Below, in pieces: positions 31,042-40,959 of a DNA stretch of 64,000 nucleotides. Position numbers and translations under genes: made by a program. Every line of letters begins with the position of its first letter. The first letter of the stretch is position 1. The stretch spans positions 2,899,001-2,963,000 of the forward strand of contig NZ_CP127251.1 of the NCBI RefSeq assembly GCF_030285925.1, in the 5' to 3' direction. Below the pieces are notes generated by a model. The model was not told the origin of the DNA. It did no database searches and saw only the letters and a list, made by a program, of their open reading frames with translations. This stretch comes from Devosia sp. YIM 151766. GTDB taxonomy: Bacteria > Pseudomonadota > Alphaproteobacteria > Rhizobiales > Devosiaceae.

Positions 31042-31074
31042 AAATAACGCACCGGCGGGGCCCGCCGGTGCGTT
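31041..31074 (-). terminator. Strong hairpin between TRAP permease and priA (convergent genes)
   Basis: AACGCACCGGCGG (31046-31058) and CCGCCGGTGCGTT (31062-31074) are a perfect 13-bp stem with a three-base loop. On the minus strand it is followed by ATTTT, so it should end priA transcription; on the plus strand it has no T run but may still help stop the TRAP transcript. Confidence 0.7.
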
Positions 31075-31084
31075 CATGACCAGC

Positions 31085-33274
31085 TCACATGAAACTCATC
31101 GGGTCGATATCGATCTGCACCTTGAGGTCGCCCTTGGGCCTTTCCGCGCTGCCGAGCCAGAAGCGCATATAGCCGGACAGGTCGAAATCCTTGCCCGATT
31201 GCGCCAATAGCCGTACGCGGTGCCGGCCGCGGATCATGGCGACGGGCGCATCGGCCGGCCCATAGAGCCGCACCCCTTCGGCCATCGGCGCCGCCGATAG
31301 CAGGTGCCGCGCATGGGCCATGGCCCTGTGCTGTTCATTGGCCGAGACGATCAGCGCCGCCAGCCGCCCGAAAGGCGGCATGCCGCCGGCCTCCCGCGCC
31401 AGCAATTCCTGGGCGTAAAACGCCTCGCGGTCGCCGCTCACCATGGCCTGCATCACCGGATGGCCGGGATGATAGGTTTGCAGGAACGCCTTGCCGTGCC
31501 GGGAAGCGCGGCCGGCGCGCCCCGCCACCTGGGTCAGGATCTGGAAGGTCTTTTCGGCGGCCCGGGGATCGCCATGCGCCAGCCCCAGATCGGCATCGAG
31601 CACGCCGACCACCGAGAGCTTTTCGAAATGGTGCCCCTTGGACACCAATTGGGTGCCGATGATGAGATCGTATTCGCCGCGCTCGATTTCGGCGAAACGC
31701 TGACGCAATTGCGCATGGCTGCCCATATCGGTCGAAAGCAGCACCCGCCTGGCATCGGGAAACCGCGCCGCCGCTTCCTCGGCCACCCGCTCCACTCCCG
31801 GCCCGACGGCGACGAGGCTGTCGGCCTCCCCGCATTCGCCGCAGACGCTGGGCGTGCGCGTTTCATGCCCGCAATGATGGCACATGAGCACGCCCCGAAA
31901 GCGATGCTCCACCATCCAGGCCGAACAATCCGGGCACTGATATTGATGCCCGCAGGCGCGGCAAAGCGTCAGCGGCGCATAGCCCCGCCGGTTGAGGAAC
32001 AAAAGCGCCTGCTCGCCCCGGTCGAGGGCGGCGAACACTTCGCGCGCCAGGGCCGGGGCGATCCACGCACCCTTTTCCGGCCCGTCCACCCGCATGTCGA
32101 TGGCGGTGACGTCCGGCATGGCCGCCTCGGCGAAGCGGCTTTCCAGCCGCACATGTCCATAACGGCCGGCATTGGCATTGTTGCGCGATTCCACCGATGG
32201 CGTGGCCGAGGACAGCACCACCCGCGCCTTGGCCAGATTGGCCCGCACGATCGCCATGTCGCGGGCGTGATAGGTGAAACCGTCGGACTGCTTATAGGCC
32301 CCGTCATGCTCCTCATCGAGCACCAGCAGGCCCAGTTCGCGAAATGGCAGGAACAGCGCCGAGCGAGCGCCGACCACGGCCCGCACCGTGCCGTCCAGGA
32401 CGCCGCGCCACACTTTGGCCCGCTGCACCGGGGTCATGTCCGAATGCCATTCGGCGGGCCTGGCGCCGAACCGCCTGGTGAAGCGCTCGATGAACGTATT
32501 GGTCAGCGCGATTTCCGGCAGCAGGATCAGCGCCTGCCTGCCCGCCCGCAAGCTGTCGGCCACCGCCTCGAAGAACACTTCCGTCTTGCCGCCGCCGGTC
32601 ACGCCATCGAGCAGCGCCACTCCGAAACCATTGGCGTCGAGCGCCAGGATCTGCGCCAGCGCCCGCTGCTGCTCGGCATTGAGCTTGGCCGGATTGCCGT
32701 CCGCTTCGGGCGGCAAGACCACTGGCGGCGGCGGCATTTCGATGCGTTCCAGCGCCCCGGCCCGTTCCAGCCCGTCGATCACCGAGGGCGACACCCCCGC
32801 CGCCCCGATCAGCGCCGGTTTGGGCCAGGCCATGTCGTCCATCAAGGCATCGAGCACCCGCAACCGCGCCGGCGTCAGCTTTTCCGGCTCGTGCCCGGTG
32901 CGGCGATAGGCGATCACCGGCCGGGGCGCTTCCAGCGCCTCGGGCGAGCGCAGCACCCCGCGCAGCACCTGTCCCGGCGCCGCCAGCGTATAGCGCGCCA
33001 CCCATTCCACCAGTGCCAGCAATTCCTCGGACAGAGGCGGCACGTCATAGGCATGGGCGATATCGCGCAGCCGGTTATGCGCCACCATATCCTTCGGCGC
33101 ACCCCAGACCACGCCCAGAATCAGCCGCGGCCCCAGCGGCACCGCCACGATCGAACCACGGCCGACCGCCATGCCTTCGGGCACGCGATAGGAATAGGGG
33201 CCCTCGACGGCCACCCCGACCATGACCGCTACGATGTCCGGACCTGTCAGCATTTGTGCTTGTTCTGTTCGCAT
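31085..33274 (-). CDS. priA: Primosomal replication protein N' (PriA helicase)
   Basis: Restarts collapsed replication forks by loading the primosome. 729 residues from ATG 33274; an in-frame ATG at 33316 adds 14 residues that do not look conserved. It has the N-terminal 3'-DNA-binding domain (VMVGVAVEGPYSYRVPEGM), helicase motifs GVTGGGKTEV and LLVLDEEHDGAYKQ, and the zinc-binding block CRACGHQYQCPDC...CHHCGHE...CGECGEAD with its eight cysteines. Divergent from xerC. Confidence 0.96.
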   Translation of the reverse strand: MRTEQAQMLTGPDIVAVMVGVAVEGPYSYRVPEGMAVGRGSIVAVPLGPRLILGVVWGAPKDMVAHNRLRDIAHAYDVPPLSEELLALVEWVARYTLAAPGQVLRGVLRSPEALEAPRPVIAYRRTGHEPEKLTPARLRVLDALMDDMAWPKPALIGAAGVSPSVIDGLERAGALERIEMPPPPVVLPPEADGNPAKLNAEQQRALAQILALDANGFGVALLDGVTGGGKTEVFFEAVADSLRAGRQALILLPEIALTNTFIERFTRRFGARPAEWHSDMTPVQRAKVWRGVLDGTVRAVVGARSALFLPFRELGLLVLDEEHDGAYKQSDGFTYHARDMAIVRANLAKARVVLSSATPSVESRNNANAGRYGHVRLESRFAEAAMPDVTAIDMRVDGPEKGAWIAPALAREVFAALDRGEQALLFLNRRGYAPLTLCRACGHQYQCPDCSAWMVEHRFRGVLMCHHCGHETRTPSVCGECGEADSLVAVGPGVERVAEEAAARFPDARRVLLSTDMGSHAQLRQRFAEIERGEYDLIIGTQLVSKGHHFEKLSVVGVLDADLGLAHGDPRAAEKTFQILTQVAGRAGRASRHGKAFLQTYHPGHPVMQAMVSGDREAFYAQELLAREAGGMPPFGRLAALIVSANEQHRAMAHARHLLSAAPMAEGVRLYGPADAPVAMIRGRHRVRLLAQSGKDFDLSGYMRFWLGSAERPKGDLKVQIDIDPMSFM

Positions 33275-33362
33275 CCATGGCGCGCCTTTGCAAGCGATTC
33301 CGCAGCCCTGCCCCATCGAATGGCGCTAGGGATTGTTCATGCAATGGCGCTAATATGTCTCC

Positions 33363-34292
33363 ATGACCGACAGCGCCTTTGCCACCGACGATTTCATCCG
33401 CGAGCGCATCTCCGCCTGGCTGCGCGATCTGGGCTCGGTGAAACGCCTCGCGCCCAAGACGCTGGAAGCCTATAATCGCGACCTGTCGCAATTCATGAGC
33501 TTCCTCGCCACCCATATGGGCGGACCGGTGACCCTGCAATCGCTCCAGGAATTGCGCGGCGCCGATATCCGCGCCTTCATGGCCCGGCGCCGCACCGAAA
33601 GCCTCGGCTCGCGCTCGCTGGCCCGGGTGCTCTCGGCGCTGAAGAGCTTTTTCGGCTTTCTCGAACGCGAGGGCATTCTGGCCAGCGAGGCGCTCAACGT
33701 CATCCGCACCCCCAGGATCGCGCCTTCCCTGCCCAAGGCCCTCACCATTGTCGAAGCGAGGCAGACCATCGCCACCACCGGCCAGATGGAGGAACGCCCC
33801 TGGGTCGCGGCCCGCGACATGGCAGTGATTTCCCTGTGCTACGGCGCCGGCCTGCGCATTTCCGAGGCATTGGCGCTGACCCGCTCCGATCTCGAAGCGG
33901 ATACGCTGCGCGTCACCGGCAAGGGCGGCAGGATGCGCATGGTGCCGCTGATCGCCCCGGTGCGGCAGGCCATCGACACCTATCTCGGCCTCGTCCCTTT
34001 CAAGCTCTGGCCCGAAGAGCCGCTGTTCCGCGGCGTGCGCGGCGGCGTGCTCTCGCCCCGTCTCATCCAATTGCGCATGCAGCAATTGCGCTCCGCCCTC
34101 GGCCTGCCGCCCTCGGCGACGCCCCATGCCCTGCGCCATTCCTTCGCCACACACCTGCTCGGCAAGGGCGGCGATCTGCGCTCGATCCAGGAATTGCTCG
34201 GCCATGCCAGCCTCTCCACCACCCAGATCTATACCGCCGTCGATACCGAGCACCTATTGGAAAGCTATGCCCGCGCCCATCCGCGCGGCTAG
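33363..34292 (+). CDS. xerC: Tyrosine recombinase XerC
   Basis: Site-specific recombinase that resolves chromosome dimers at dif with XerD. 309 residues. It has the N-terminal SAM-like DNA-binding domain (RLAPKTLEAYNRDLSQFMSF) and the catalytic domain, with Arg165 (GAGLRISEAL), Lys187 (VTGKGGR), His255 and Arg258 (HALRHSF), His281 (LLGHASLSTTQIY) and the nucleophile Tyr290. Chromosomal housekeeping gene, not a mobile-element integrase, judging by its position next to priA. Confidence 0.93.
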   Translation: MTDSAFATDDFIRERISAWLRDLGSVKRLAPKTLEAYNRDLSQFMSFLATHMGGPVTLQSLQELRGADIRAFMARRRTESLGSRSLARVLSALKSFFGFLEREGILASEALNVIRTPRIAPSLPKALTIVEARQTIATTGQMEERPWVAARDMAVISLCYGAGLRISEALALTRSDLEADTLRVTGKGGRMRMVPLIAPVRQAIDTYLGLVPFKLWPEEPLFRGVRGGVLSPRLIQLRMQQLRSALGLPPSATPHALRHSFATHLLGKGGDLRSIQELLGHASLSTTQIYTAVDTEHLLESYARAHPRG

Positions 34293-34373
34293 ACCCGAAT
34301 GGACGGTTTTGGCCGGCCACGGCTTTGAGCGGCCCCGGGGAGGGTCTATTGCTGGGGAGAAAGAAGACGCTCC

Positions 34374-35318
34374 ATGCCCCCCTCCCGGACCCGATCCGCT
34401 CCACTCGCCATCGATATGATCGGCTATGGCCTCGCCCTTGGCGGCGCGGCGCTGTTTTCCACCAAGGGCATTTTCATCAAGCTCGCCTTCGCCGAAGGCG
34501 TCTCGACCGAGGCGACGCTGGCCCTGCGCATGCTGGTGGCGCTGCCGGTCTATCTCGTCATCCTGATCGGCCTGCTGCGGCGCAATGACCGGATCCGCGC
34601 CCTATTGACCCCACGAACCTTTCTGGCCTGCATGGGCGTTGGCGCCCTGGGCTATTACGTTTCCAGCTATCTCGATTTTGCCGGCCTGGCCTTCGTCTCG
34701 GCGCAATATGAGCGATTGGTCCTGTTCACCTATCCGTTCTTCGTGCTGCTGTTCGGCGTCTGGTTCTTCGGCGACCGCATGAACTGGAAATTGCTGCCGG
34801 CCATGCTGACCACCTATGCCGGCCTGCTGGTCATCTTCACCTGGAACCTGGCCGTGCAGCCCGAAGGCCTGCTGCTCGGCACCGTCCTGGTGTTGGGCGC
34901 AGCCCTGACCTTCGCCTTCTATCAGCACCTGGCCCGGCGACAGATGCTGATTATCGGCTCGGGCCTGTTCACCTGTATCGGCATGTCCACCGCCGCCTGC
35001 CTTGCCATCGGCCAGAGCCTTTTGGTCGATGGTCCCGCCAGTTATGCCACCTTCAGCCCCTATATCTGGTTCCTCGGCCTGATGCTGGGCATTTTTGGCA
35101 CCGTGCTGCCCTCTTTCCTACTCAATGCCGGCATTGCCCGCATCGGTGCGCGCGCCACTGCCTCCACCGCTTCTCTGGGCCCCATCATCACCATCGCGCT
35201 GGCCATAGTCATTCTGGGGGAGCAATTCACCATCTTCCATGCCATCGGCACCGCGCTGGTTCTGCTCGGCTCGTCGCTGTTCGCGCGCCTTGAAAACCGC
35301 GCCCGGGGCGAGGCCTAG
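34374..35318 (+). CDS. DMT superfamily (EamA) transporter
   Basis: Inner-membrane metabolite exporter of 314 residues with about ten transmembrane segments in two EamA halves; the second half ends with TASTASLGPIITIALAIVILGE, a typical EamA motif. No substrate can be assigned. Starts at ATG 34374, which has GGAGA and GAAGA sequences upstream. Confidence 0.85.
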   Translation: MPPSRTRSAPLAIDMIGYGLALGGAALFSTKGIFIKLAFAEGVSTEATLALRMLVALPVYLVILIGLLRRNDRIRALLTPRTFLACMGVGALGYYVSSYLDFAGLAFVSAQYERLVLFTYPFFVLLFGVWFFGDRMNWKLLPAMLTTYAGLLVIFTWNLAVQPEGLLLGTVLVLGAALTFAFYQHLARRQMLIIGSGLFTCIGMSTAACLAIGQSLLVDGPASYATFSPYIWFLGLMLGIFGTVLPSFLLNAGIARIGARATASTASLGPIITIALAIVILGEQFTIFHAIGTALVLLGSSLFARLENRARGEA

Positions 35319-35399
35319 TTTTCCCGCTACTGATTGCCGCAATACCGCTGTAAAGTGGCAGCAGGAATGCGTCATGGCGGCAATCAGGAGGGACATGGC

Positions 35400-36491
35400 A
35401 TGGATATGATGAACAGGAATCTTGGCCGCGCCGCGCTGGCCTTGGCGCTGATGGCCGCCCTCGCCGTTCCGGTCCTGGCGCAAGCCGATGCCGAGATCGA
35501 TTTCGGCGACGATAGCAGCGAATGGGCCAATGACGGGGAATGCGACGATCCCCGCTTTGCCGGCGCCGGCATGGCCGTCACCCTGCTCGACAGCGACCGG
35601 CTGGCCGATGCCAGCGATTGCCGCGCCGCCTTCGAGGCCGGCGCCATCACGCTGGCCGATGAAACGGCGGCCATTGGCGACGCCATCGATTTCGGCGACG
35701 ATAGCGGCGAATGGGCCAATGACCAGGAATGCGACGATCCGCGCTTTGCCGGGCCGGGCATGGCCGGGACGCTGGACGATGACAATATCGGCCGCGATGC
35801 TACCGATTGCCGCAATGCTTTCGCCGACGGCACCATCGCCCTGGGCGATGGCAGCGATGGCGCCCCAGGCGATGGCAATCCCGCCACCGCCTGGCTGACC
35901 CTGCTCGCCGACCGCGTGGATTTCGGCGACGATAGCGGCGACTGGCCCCATGACGGGGAATGCGATGATCCCGATTTTTCCGGCCGGGGCGCCACCGCCC
36001 AGCCCTATGACGATAACCGGCTGGCCGATGCCAGCGATTGTCGCGCCGCCTTCATCGCCGGCACGGTGGTTCTGCGCTCCGCCGGCATTGCCAGCGGCGC
36101 ATTCGATTATGGCAATGACCAGTCCCGCTGGGCCCATGACGGGGAATGCGACGACCCGCGCTTTGCCGGGCCGGGCATGGCCAAGAAGCTCGATGCCGAC
36201 GACATCGCCGCCGATGCCAGCGATTGCCGCATGCTCGAAGCCGCCGGCGATATCGCCATCAAGCCGGTCTATCGCCCCGACTATGCGCAGGCCGCGCCCT
36301 ATGACGGTTCGGCTGTCGATTTCGGCGACGACAGCTCCCCCTATGCCGATAACGATGTCTGCGACGATCCGCGCTTCGAAGGCCCCGGCGCCGCCATCAC
36401 CCTGCTCGAAAGCGACCGCTCCGCCGACGCCAGCGATTGCCGCGCCGCCTTCGAGGCCGGCACCATCGCCTTGCGCGAAGGCGAGAGCTGA
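35400..36491 (+). CDS. Secreted protein with five tandem Cys/Asp repeats
   Basis: 363 residues from ATG 35400, which follows CAGGAGG (35385-35391). Signal peptide (RAALALALMAALAVPVLAQA), then five units of roughly 52-72 residues, starting near 35499, 35685, 35919, 36105 and 36315. Each has FGDDSS.WANDGECDDPRF (or close), then G.GMA or a variant, and ASDCRAAFEAG, so two conserved cysteines per unit, which probably form a disulfide, and a dense Asp cluster that could hold calcium. The third and fourth units diverge most. I know similar repeats from other alphaproteobacterial secreted proteins but no function for them. Confidence 0.8.
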   Translation: MDMMNRNLGRAALALALMAALAVPVLAQADAEIDFGDDSSEWANDGECDDPRFAGAGMAVTLLDSDRLADASDCRAAFEAGAITLADETAAIGDAIDFGDDSGEWANDQECDDPRFAGPGMAGTLDDDNIGRDATDCRNAFADGTIALGDGSDGAPGDGNPATAWLTLLADRVDFGDDSGDWPHDGECDDPDFSGRGATAQPYDDNRLADASDCRAAFIAGTVVLRSAGIASGAFDYGNDQSRWAHDGECDDPRFAGPGMAKKLDADDIAADASDCRMLEAAGDIAIKPVYRPDYAQAAPYDGSAVDFGDDSSPYADNDVCDDPRFEGPGAAITLLESDRSADASDCRAAFEAGTIALREGES

Positions 36492-36510
36492 TCCGACCCA
36501 TCCACCCCAT

Positions 36511-36742
36511 CGTCACCCTCGCGCTCGACGCGGGGTGGCGATGGGGTGGTTTCGCACATTGCTATCGCCTTTTTCTCGGTGTCACCCCCGCGAAAGCGGG
36601 GGCCTCCGTTTTGCCAACAGAGGTTCCCGCCTTTCGCGCCAATGACATTGTGGTCAAGCAAAATCGGGTGGGTGTTGCCGGCCTCTTGCTTCGACGGCGC
36701 CCTTCCCGGCTCGTCACCCTCGCGCTTGACGCGAGGGTGACG
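36511..36742. repeat. Cluster of dispersed repeats (families C and B)
   Basis: The 317-base gap between the repeat protein gene and sdhB carries: a partial family C unit (CGTCACCCTCGCGCTCGACG, 36511-36530); a full 66-base family B unit (36581-36646, GTCACCCCCGCGAAAGCGGG to CGCGCCAATGAC); and a full family C palindrome (36711-36742, CACCCTCGCGCTTGACGCGA then GGGTGACGA). I see no gene here. Confidence 0.75.
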
Positions 36743-36808
36743 AGCAGTGAGGAGAGGATCATGGCAGGGAGCCTGCCGCGAGCATGGCGTTTGGGAACGG
36801 ATATGCCC

Positions 36809-37594
36809 CTAAGCCGCGACCCTGCGCTCCACCATCATCTTCTTGATCTGCGCAATGGCCTTGGCCGGATTGAGGCCCTTGGGGCAGGCCTGCGAGCAGT
36901 TCATGATCGTGTGGCAGCGATAGAGCTTGAACGGGTCTTCGAGGTTGTCGAGGCGTTCGCTGGTGGTCTCGTCGCGGCTGTCGATCAGCCAGCGATAGGC
37001 CTGCAACAGCGCCGCGGGACCGAGATATTTCTCTCCGTTCCACCAATAGGACGGGCAGGAGGTCGAGCAGCAGGCGCAGAGAATGCACTCATAGAGCCCG
37101 TCGAGCTTGGCGCGGTTCTCGATGGACTGCGTCCATTCCTTTTCCGGCGCCGGCGAGGTGGTCTTGAGCCAGGGCTCGATGGCCCGGTGCTGGGCGTAGA
37201 AATTGCTGAGGTCCGGCACCAGGTCCTTGACCACCGGCATATGCGGCAGCGGATAGATCTTGATGGGGCCCGAACTGTCATCCATGCCCTTGGTGCAGGC
37301 CAGGGTATTGAGCCCGTTGATATTCATCGAGCACGACCCGCAAATCCCCTCGCGGCAGGAGCGGCGCAGCGTCAGCGTCGGGTCGATATTGTTCTTGATA
37401 TAGAGCAGGCCGTCCAGGATCATCGGGCCGCAGGCGTCCAGATCGACGAAATAGGTGTCGATGCGCGGATTGTCCTGCTTGTCCGGGTCATAGCGATAGA
37501 CGTGATATTCGCGCAGGCGCGTCGCGCCTTCCGGCTTGGGCCAGGTCTGGCCCTTTTGCGGCTGGTCGGCCTTGCGCAAAGTCAGTTCGGCCAT
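36809..37594 (-). CDS. sdhB: Succinate dehydrogenase iron-sulfur subunit
   Basis: Electron-transfer subunit of complex II, 261 residues from ATG 37594. It carries the [2Fe-2S] cysteines ([21 protein letters not shown]), the first cluster box [12 protein letters not shown] and [17 protein letters not shown] for the [4Fe-4S] and [3Fe-4S] clusters. Last gene of the sdh unit; two small genes separate it from sdhA. Confidence 0.97.
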   Translation of the reverse strand: MAELTLRKADQPQKGQTWPKPEGATRLREYHVYRYDPDKQDNPRIDTYFVDLDACGPMILDGLLYIKNNIDPTLTLRRSCREGICGSCSMNINGLNTLACTKGMDDSSGPIKIYPLPHMPVVKDLVPDLSNFYAQHRAIEPWLKTTSPAPEKEWTQSIENRAKLDGLYECILCACCSTSCPSYWWNGEKYLGPAALLQAYRWLIDSRDETTSERLDNLEDPFKLYRCHTIMNCSQACPKGLNPAKAIAQIKKMMVERRVAA

Positions 37595-37662
37595 GTCGAT
37601 GTTCTTCCTTCTCAACCGGCCTCGCAAGGCCCAAGGATCGTCGCGCCCGCAGCGATCAGTTC

Positions 37663-37953
37663 TCAATAATTCGGCTTGCAGACCTGGTTCGATCTGGCGA
37701 CATAGGCATTATAGGCCTGATAATCGGCGGCGCTGGGCGAGCCGCCCTTCATCGAGGCGATGACCACGCCCATGAAGCGCTCGTCGATCAGCGTCATGGC
37801 CGCATCGGCCTTGCAGCCGCATAATTCGGCGTTCTGCGAAATCCCGAAACAGACCTTGTAGAATTCGTCCTTCTGGGCGGCGCTGGGCGCGGCGGCCAGG
37901 GCCGGCCCCATACCCGTCGCCAAGATCAGCATTGCAAAGACAGTCTTGCGCAT
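37663..37953 (-). CDS. Small secreted four-cysteine protein in the sdh operon
   Basis: 96 residues from ATG 37953, preceded by AAGGGAG. Signal peptide [19 protein letters not shown], then a mature chain of about 75 residues with four cysteines ([21 protein letters not shown]), consistent with two disulfides. It lies between sdhA and sdhB in the same direction, 13 bases after the preceding small gene and 68 bases before sdhB. I do not recognise the family; the export signal makes a periplasmic role likely. Confidence 0.7.
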   Translation of the reverse strand: MRKTVFAMLILATGMGPALAAAPSAAQKDEFYKVCFGISQNAELCGCKADAAMTLIDERFMGVVIASMKGGSPSAADYQAYNAYVARSNQVCKPNY

Positions 37954-37966
37954 CGTCTGGCTCCCT

Positions 37967-38122
37967 TCAGTCCTTGGCCGCCGCCCCATTGTGGCGAAGA
38001 CCCCGCCGCTTCGCCCCGATTGCCGGCTTCTCGGCCGCCGCCATGGCGGCCTCGCGCCGGGCGATGAAGCTGGCGACCTGCGCCTCGATATCCTCAGCCG
38101 CTTCTTGGCAATGCTCACACAT
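37967..38122 (-). CDS. Small MCEHC protein between sdhA and sdhB
   Basis: 51 residues, starting MCEHCQEAAEDIEAQVASFI and ending RHNGAAAKD. Start ATG 38122 follows GAGG by seven bases and lies nine bases after the sdhA stop, so it is in the operon. It has an N-terminal CxxC pair and a helical, charged remainder rich in Ala, Arg and Lys. Cytosolic. It might bind a metal or help mature complex II, but that is speculation; I know no named family. Confidence 0.65.
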   Translation of the reverse strand: MCEHCQEAAEDIEAQVASFIARREAAMAAAEKPAIGAKRRGLRHNGAAAKD

Positions 38123-38131
38123 GCCCGATCC

Positions 38132-39943
38132 TCAATAAACCCGCGCCTTGGGCGCGATCTTGTTGAGGTCGATGCCGCCCTGATCCGGCGGCGTCAGCGG
38201 GTCGATGATGACCGGGCGATAGGACAATTCCACCGCGCCGGTAGCGACATCGATGCGGCTCAGCGTATGCTTGCGCCAGTTTTCGTCGTCGCGATTGGGG
38301 AAATCCTCATGAGCATGGGCGCCGCGGCTTTCGTGGCGGGCCTCGGCCGACACCACCGTGGTCACGGCGCAGACCATGAGATTTTCCAGCTCCAGCGTCT
38401 CGACCAGGTCCGAGTTCCAGATCAGCGAGCGATCGGTGACCTTGATGTCGGGCAGGCGGGCATAGATTTCGCTCATCGCCTCGACGCCCTGGCGCAACGA
38501 TTCGGAGGTGCGGAACACGGCGGCGTCGGCCTGCATCGTGTGCTGCATCTCGTCACGCAGCTTCGCCGTCGGCTGGGCGCCATTGGCGTGGCGCAGCCGG
38601 TCGAAACGGGCGAGGATTTTGTCGTCCTGGGCCTTGTTGATCCCCGGTACCGGCGCGGCCTTGTCCAGCACCTTGCCGGCGCGGATCGCGGCGGCACGAC
38701 CGAAGACCACGAGGTCGGTCAGCGAATTGGACCCGAGGCGATTGGCGCCATGCACCGAGGCGCAGGCCGCTTCGCCCACCGCCATCAGGCCGGGCACGAT
38801 GCGGTTGGGATCGTCTGGTGTCGGGTTGAGCACCTCGCCGTGATAATTGGCCGGGATGCCGCCCATATTATAGTGCACCGTCGGCAGGACCGGGATCGGC
38901 TCGCGGGTCAGGTCGACGCCGGCAAAGATGCGGGCGCTTTCGGTAATGCCCGGCAGCCGCTCATGCAGCACTTTGGGATCGAGATGGTCGAGGTGCAGGT
39001 AGATATGGTCCTTCTTGGGGCCGACGCCCCGTCCCTCGCGGATTTCCAGCGTCATGCAGCGGCTGACCACGTCGCGCGAGGCCAGGTCCTTGGCATTGGG
39101 GGCATAGCGCTCCATGAAGCGCTCGCCTTCCGAATTGGTGAGATAGCCGCCCTCGCCCCGCGCCCCTTCGGTGATCAGCACGCCGGCGCCATAAATGCCG
39201 GTGGGATGGAATTGCACGAATTCCATGTCCTGGAGCGGCAGCCCGGCCCGCGCCGCCATGCCATTACCGTCGCCGGTACAGGTATGGGCCGAAGTGGCCG
39301 AGAAATAGGAGCGGCCATAACCGCCGGTCGCCAGCACCACCAGCTTGGCGCGGAAGCGGTGCAGCGTGCCGTCGTCGAGCTTCCAGGCGATGACGCCCTG
39401 GCAGGAGCCGTCTTCGCCCATGATCAGGTCAAGCGCGAAATATTCGATGAAGAATTGCGCGTCGTGCTTGAGCGACTGGCCGTACAGCGTATGCAGGATG
39501 GCATGGCCGGTGCGGTCGGCGGCGGCGCAGGTGCGCTGCACCGGCGGGCCGTCGCCGAATTCGGTCATATGCCCGCCAAAGGGCCGCTGATAGATGCGGC
39601 CGTCCTGGGTGCGCGAAAACGGCACGCCGTAATGTTCCAGCTCATAAATGGCCGCCGGGGCCTCGCGCGCCAGATATTCCATGGCATCGTTGTCGCCCAG
39701 CCAGTCCGACCCCTTGACGGTGTCGTACATGTGCCATTGCCAGCTGTCCGGCCCCATATTCTGCAAGGACGCCGCAATGCCGCCCTGCGCCGCCACCGTG
39801 TGGCTGCGGGTCGGGAACACCTTGGTGATGCAGGCGGTGTTGAAACCCTGCTCGGCCATGCCCAGCGTGGCACGCAGGCCCGCGCCGCCGGCGCCGACCA
39901 CCACCACGTCGAATTCGTGGTCGATCACTTCGTATTGAGCCAT
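38132..39943 (-). CDS. sdhA: Succinate dehydrogenase flavoprotein subunit
   Basis: Catalytic FAD subunit of complex II, 603 residues, oxidising succinate to fumarate in the TCA cycle. FAD-binding [12 protein letters not shown], the flavin-linking His in [11 protein letters not shown], then [21 protein letters not shown] and the substrate-site residues in [15 protein letters not shown]. Five bases after sdhD. Confidence 0.98.
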   Translation of the reverse strand: MAQYEVIDHEFDVVVVGAGGAGLRATLGMAEQGFNTACITKVFPTRSHTVAAQGGIAASLQNMGPDSWQWHMYDTVKGSDWLGDNDAMEYLAREAPAAIYELEHYGVPFSRTQDGRIYQRPFGGHMTEFGDGPPVQRTCAAADRTGHAILHTLYGQSLKHDAQFFIEYFALDLIMGEDGSCQGVIAWKLDDGTLHRFRAKLVVLATGGYGRSYFSATSAHTCTGDGNGMAARAGLPLQDMEFVQFHPTGIYGAGVLITEGARGEGGYLTNSEGERFMERYAPNAKDLASRDVVSRCMTLEIREGRGVGPKKDHIYLHLDHLDPKVLHERLPGITESARIFAGVDLTREPIPVLPTVHYNMGGIPANYHGEVLNPTPDDPNRIVPGLMAVGEAACASVHGANRLGSNSLTDLVVFGRAAAIRAGKVLDKAAPVPGINKAQDDKILARFDRLRHANGAQPTAKLRDEMQHTMQADAAVFRTSESLRQGVEAMSEIYARLPDIKVTDRSLIWNSDLVETLELENLMVCAVTTVVSAEARHESRGAHAHEDFPNRDDENWRKHTLSRIDVATGAVELSYRPVIIDPLTPPDQGGIDLNKIAPKARVY

Positions 39944-39948
39944 GTCGA

Positions 39949-40341
39949 TCAGTTCCAGAAGACGAGACGGGCGACGGCGCCGATGCCGGCCAGCGCCACG
40001 ATGAGACAGAAAAAGCTGTTGAGAGCCATGGTCAGCCGGAACATGCGGCCCTCGGCATAATCTTCCAGCGTATCGCGCATGCCGTTGCGCATATGCACCG
40101 CCACCACCGCGATGAGCACCATCAGCGGCACCCCGATCCAGCCATTGCCGATAATGGCGACGAGTTCGCCGCGGTCCTGCCCGGCCAGCCGCACCACCAG
40201 GAACAGCAACAGGCCCAGAAACAGGATATTGATCAGGCCGGTCACCCGCTGGGTGATGAAATGGCGGGTCGAGGCCTTGGCGTCGCCATAGCGGCTGCGC
40301 GGATCGGCGATCATGTCCTTGGTGATCATGGTTTCACGCAT
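39949..40341 (-). CDS. sdhD: Succinate dehydrogenase membrane anchor subunit
   Basis: Hydrophobic anchor of complex II, 130 residues from ATG 40341, with three transmembrane segments and [19 protein letters not shown], in which the His is probably a haem b ligand. Its start overlaps the sdhC stop (ATGA). Confidence 0.9.
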   Translation of the reverse strand: MRETMITKDMIADPRSRYGDAKASTRHFITQRVTGLINILFLGLLLFLVVRLAGQDRGELVAIIGNGWIGVPLMVLIAVVAVHMRNGMRDTLEDYAEGRMFRLTMALNSFFCLIVALAGIGAVARLVFWN

Positions 40342-40727
40342 CACGCCACCCACACGAAGATTGTCCAGATCAGAATGGTGATGGCGATCGAGCCGGCCAG
40401 CGTCGCCCAGGCCAGGGCCTCGCGCTGGCCGGGCTCCAGCATCACCGTGAAGTCCCAGATCCAGTGCCGCAATCCCCCCAGCATGTGATGCACCAGGCTC
40501 CAGGTGAAGCCGAACAGCACCACCTGCCCGAACCAGCTGCCATAGACGATATTGACCCCGTCGAGCGCCTCCTGCCCCATTGCCGCGGCCATCAGCCAGA
40601 TCACGAACAGGGCCATGCCGGCATAATTGGCGATGCCGGTGGCGCGATGGAAGATCGACATGGCCATGGTGATGGTCCAGCGGTAGATCTGCAAATGCGG
40701 GGAAGTGGGTCGGGCTCTGACAGACAT
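40341..40727 (-). CDS. sdhC: Succinate dehydrogenase cytochrome b556 subunit
   Basis: Haem-binding anchor of complex II, 128 residues from ATG 40727. RPTSPHLQIYRW and SIFHRATGIANYAGM are the SdhC signature, and SLVHHMLGGLRHWIWD holds the haem-ligand His. Three transmembrane segments. First gene of the operon. Confidence 0.94.
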   Translation of the reverse strand: MSVRARPTSPHLQIYRWTITMAMSIFHRATGIANYAGMALFVIWLMAAAMGQEALDGVNIVYGSWFGQVVLFGFTWSLVHHMLGGLRHWIWDFTVMLEPGQREALAWATLAGSIAITILIWTIFVWVA

Positions 40728-40959
40728 GGGGCGATCCGGGGCCGGCGGGACGCGATGGAATATCGCGTCCAGTTTGGAATGGTTCGAGTTTCTAGCGCCC
40801 AATGCCGAGGAAATCAAAGCCCCCGACCCATATCAAGGGACTACTTTCGGCGCATTACGCACTTTGTTCGCTGGGCGCACAGACTGTTCGAATGGCGTCG
40901 TCTCCTTCGCGGGCTCGCAAAGACACTGCCTCGCCCGCCCGCCATGCCGATTCTTCCGC

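Noticed and set aside
33363..34292. xerC as an integrase of a mobile element
   Set aside because: Next to priA, no tRNA target, no att-like repeats or phage genes; full XerC pattern instead.
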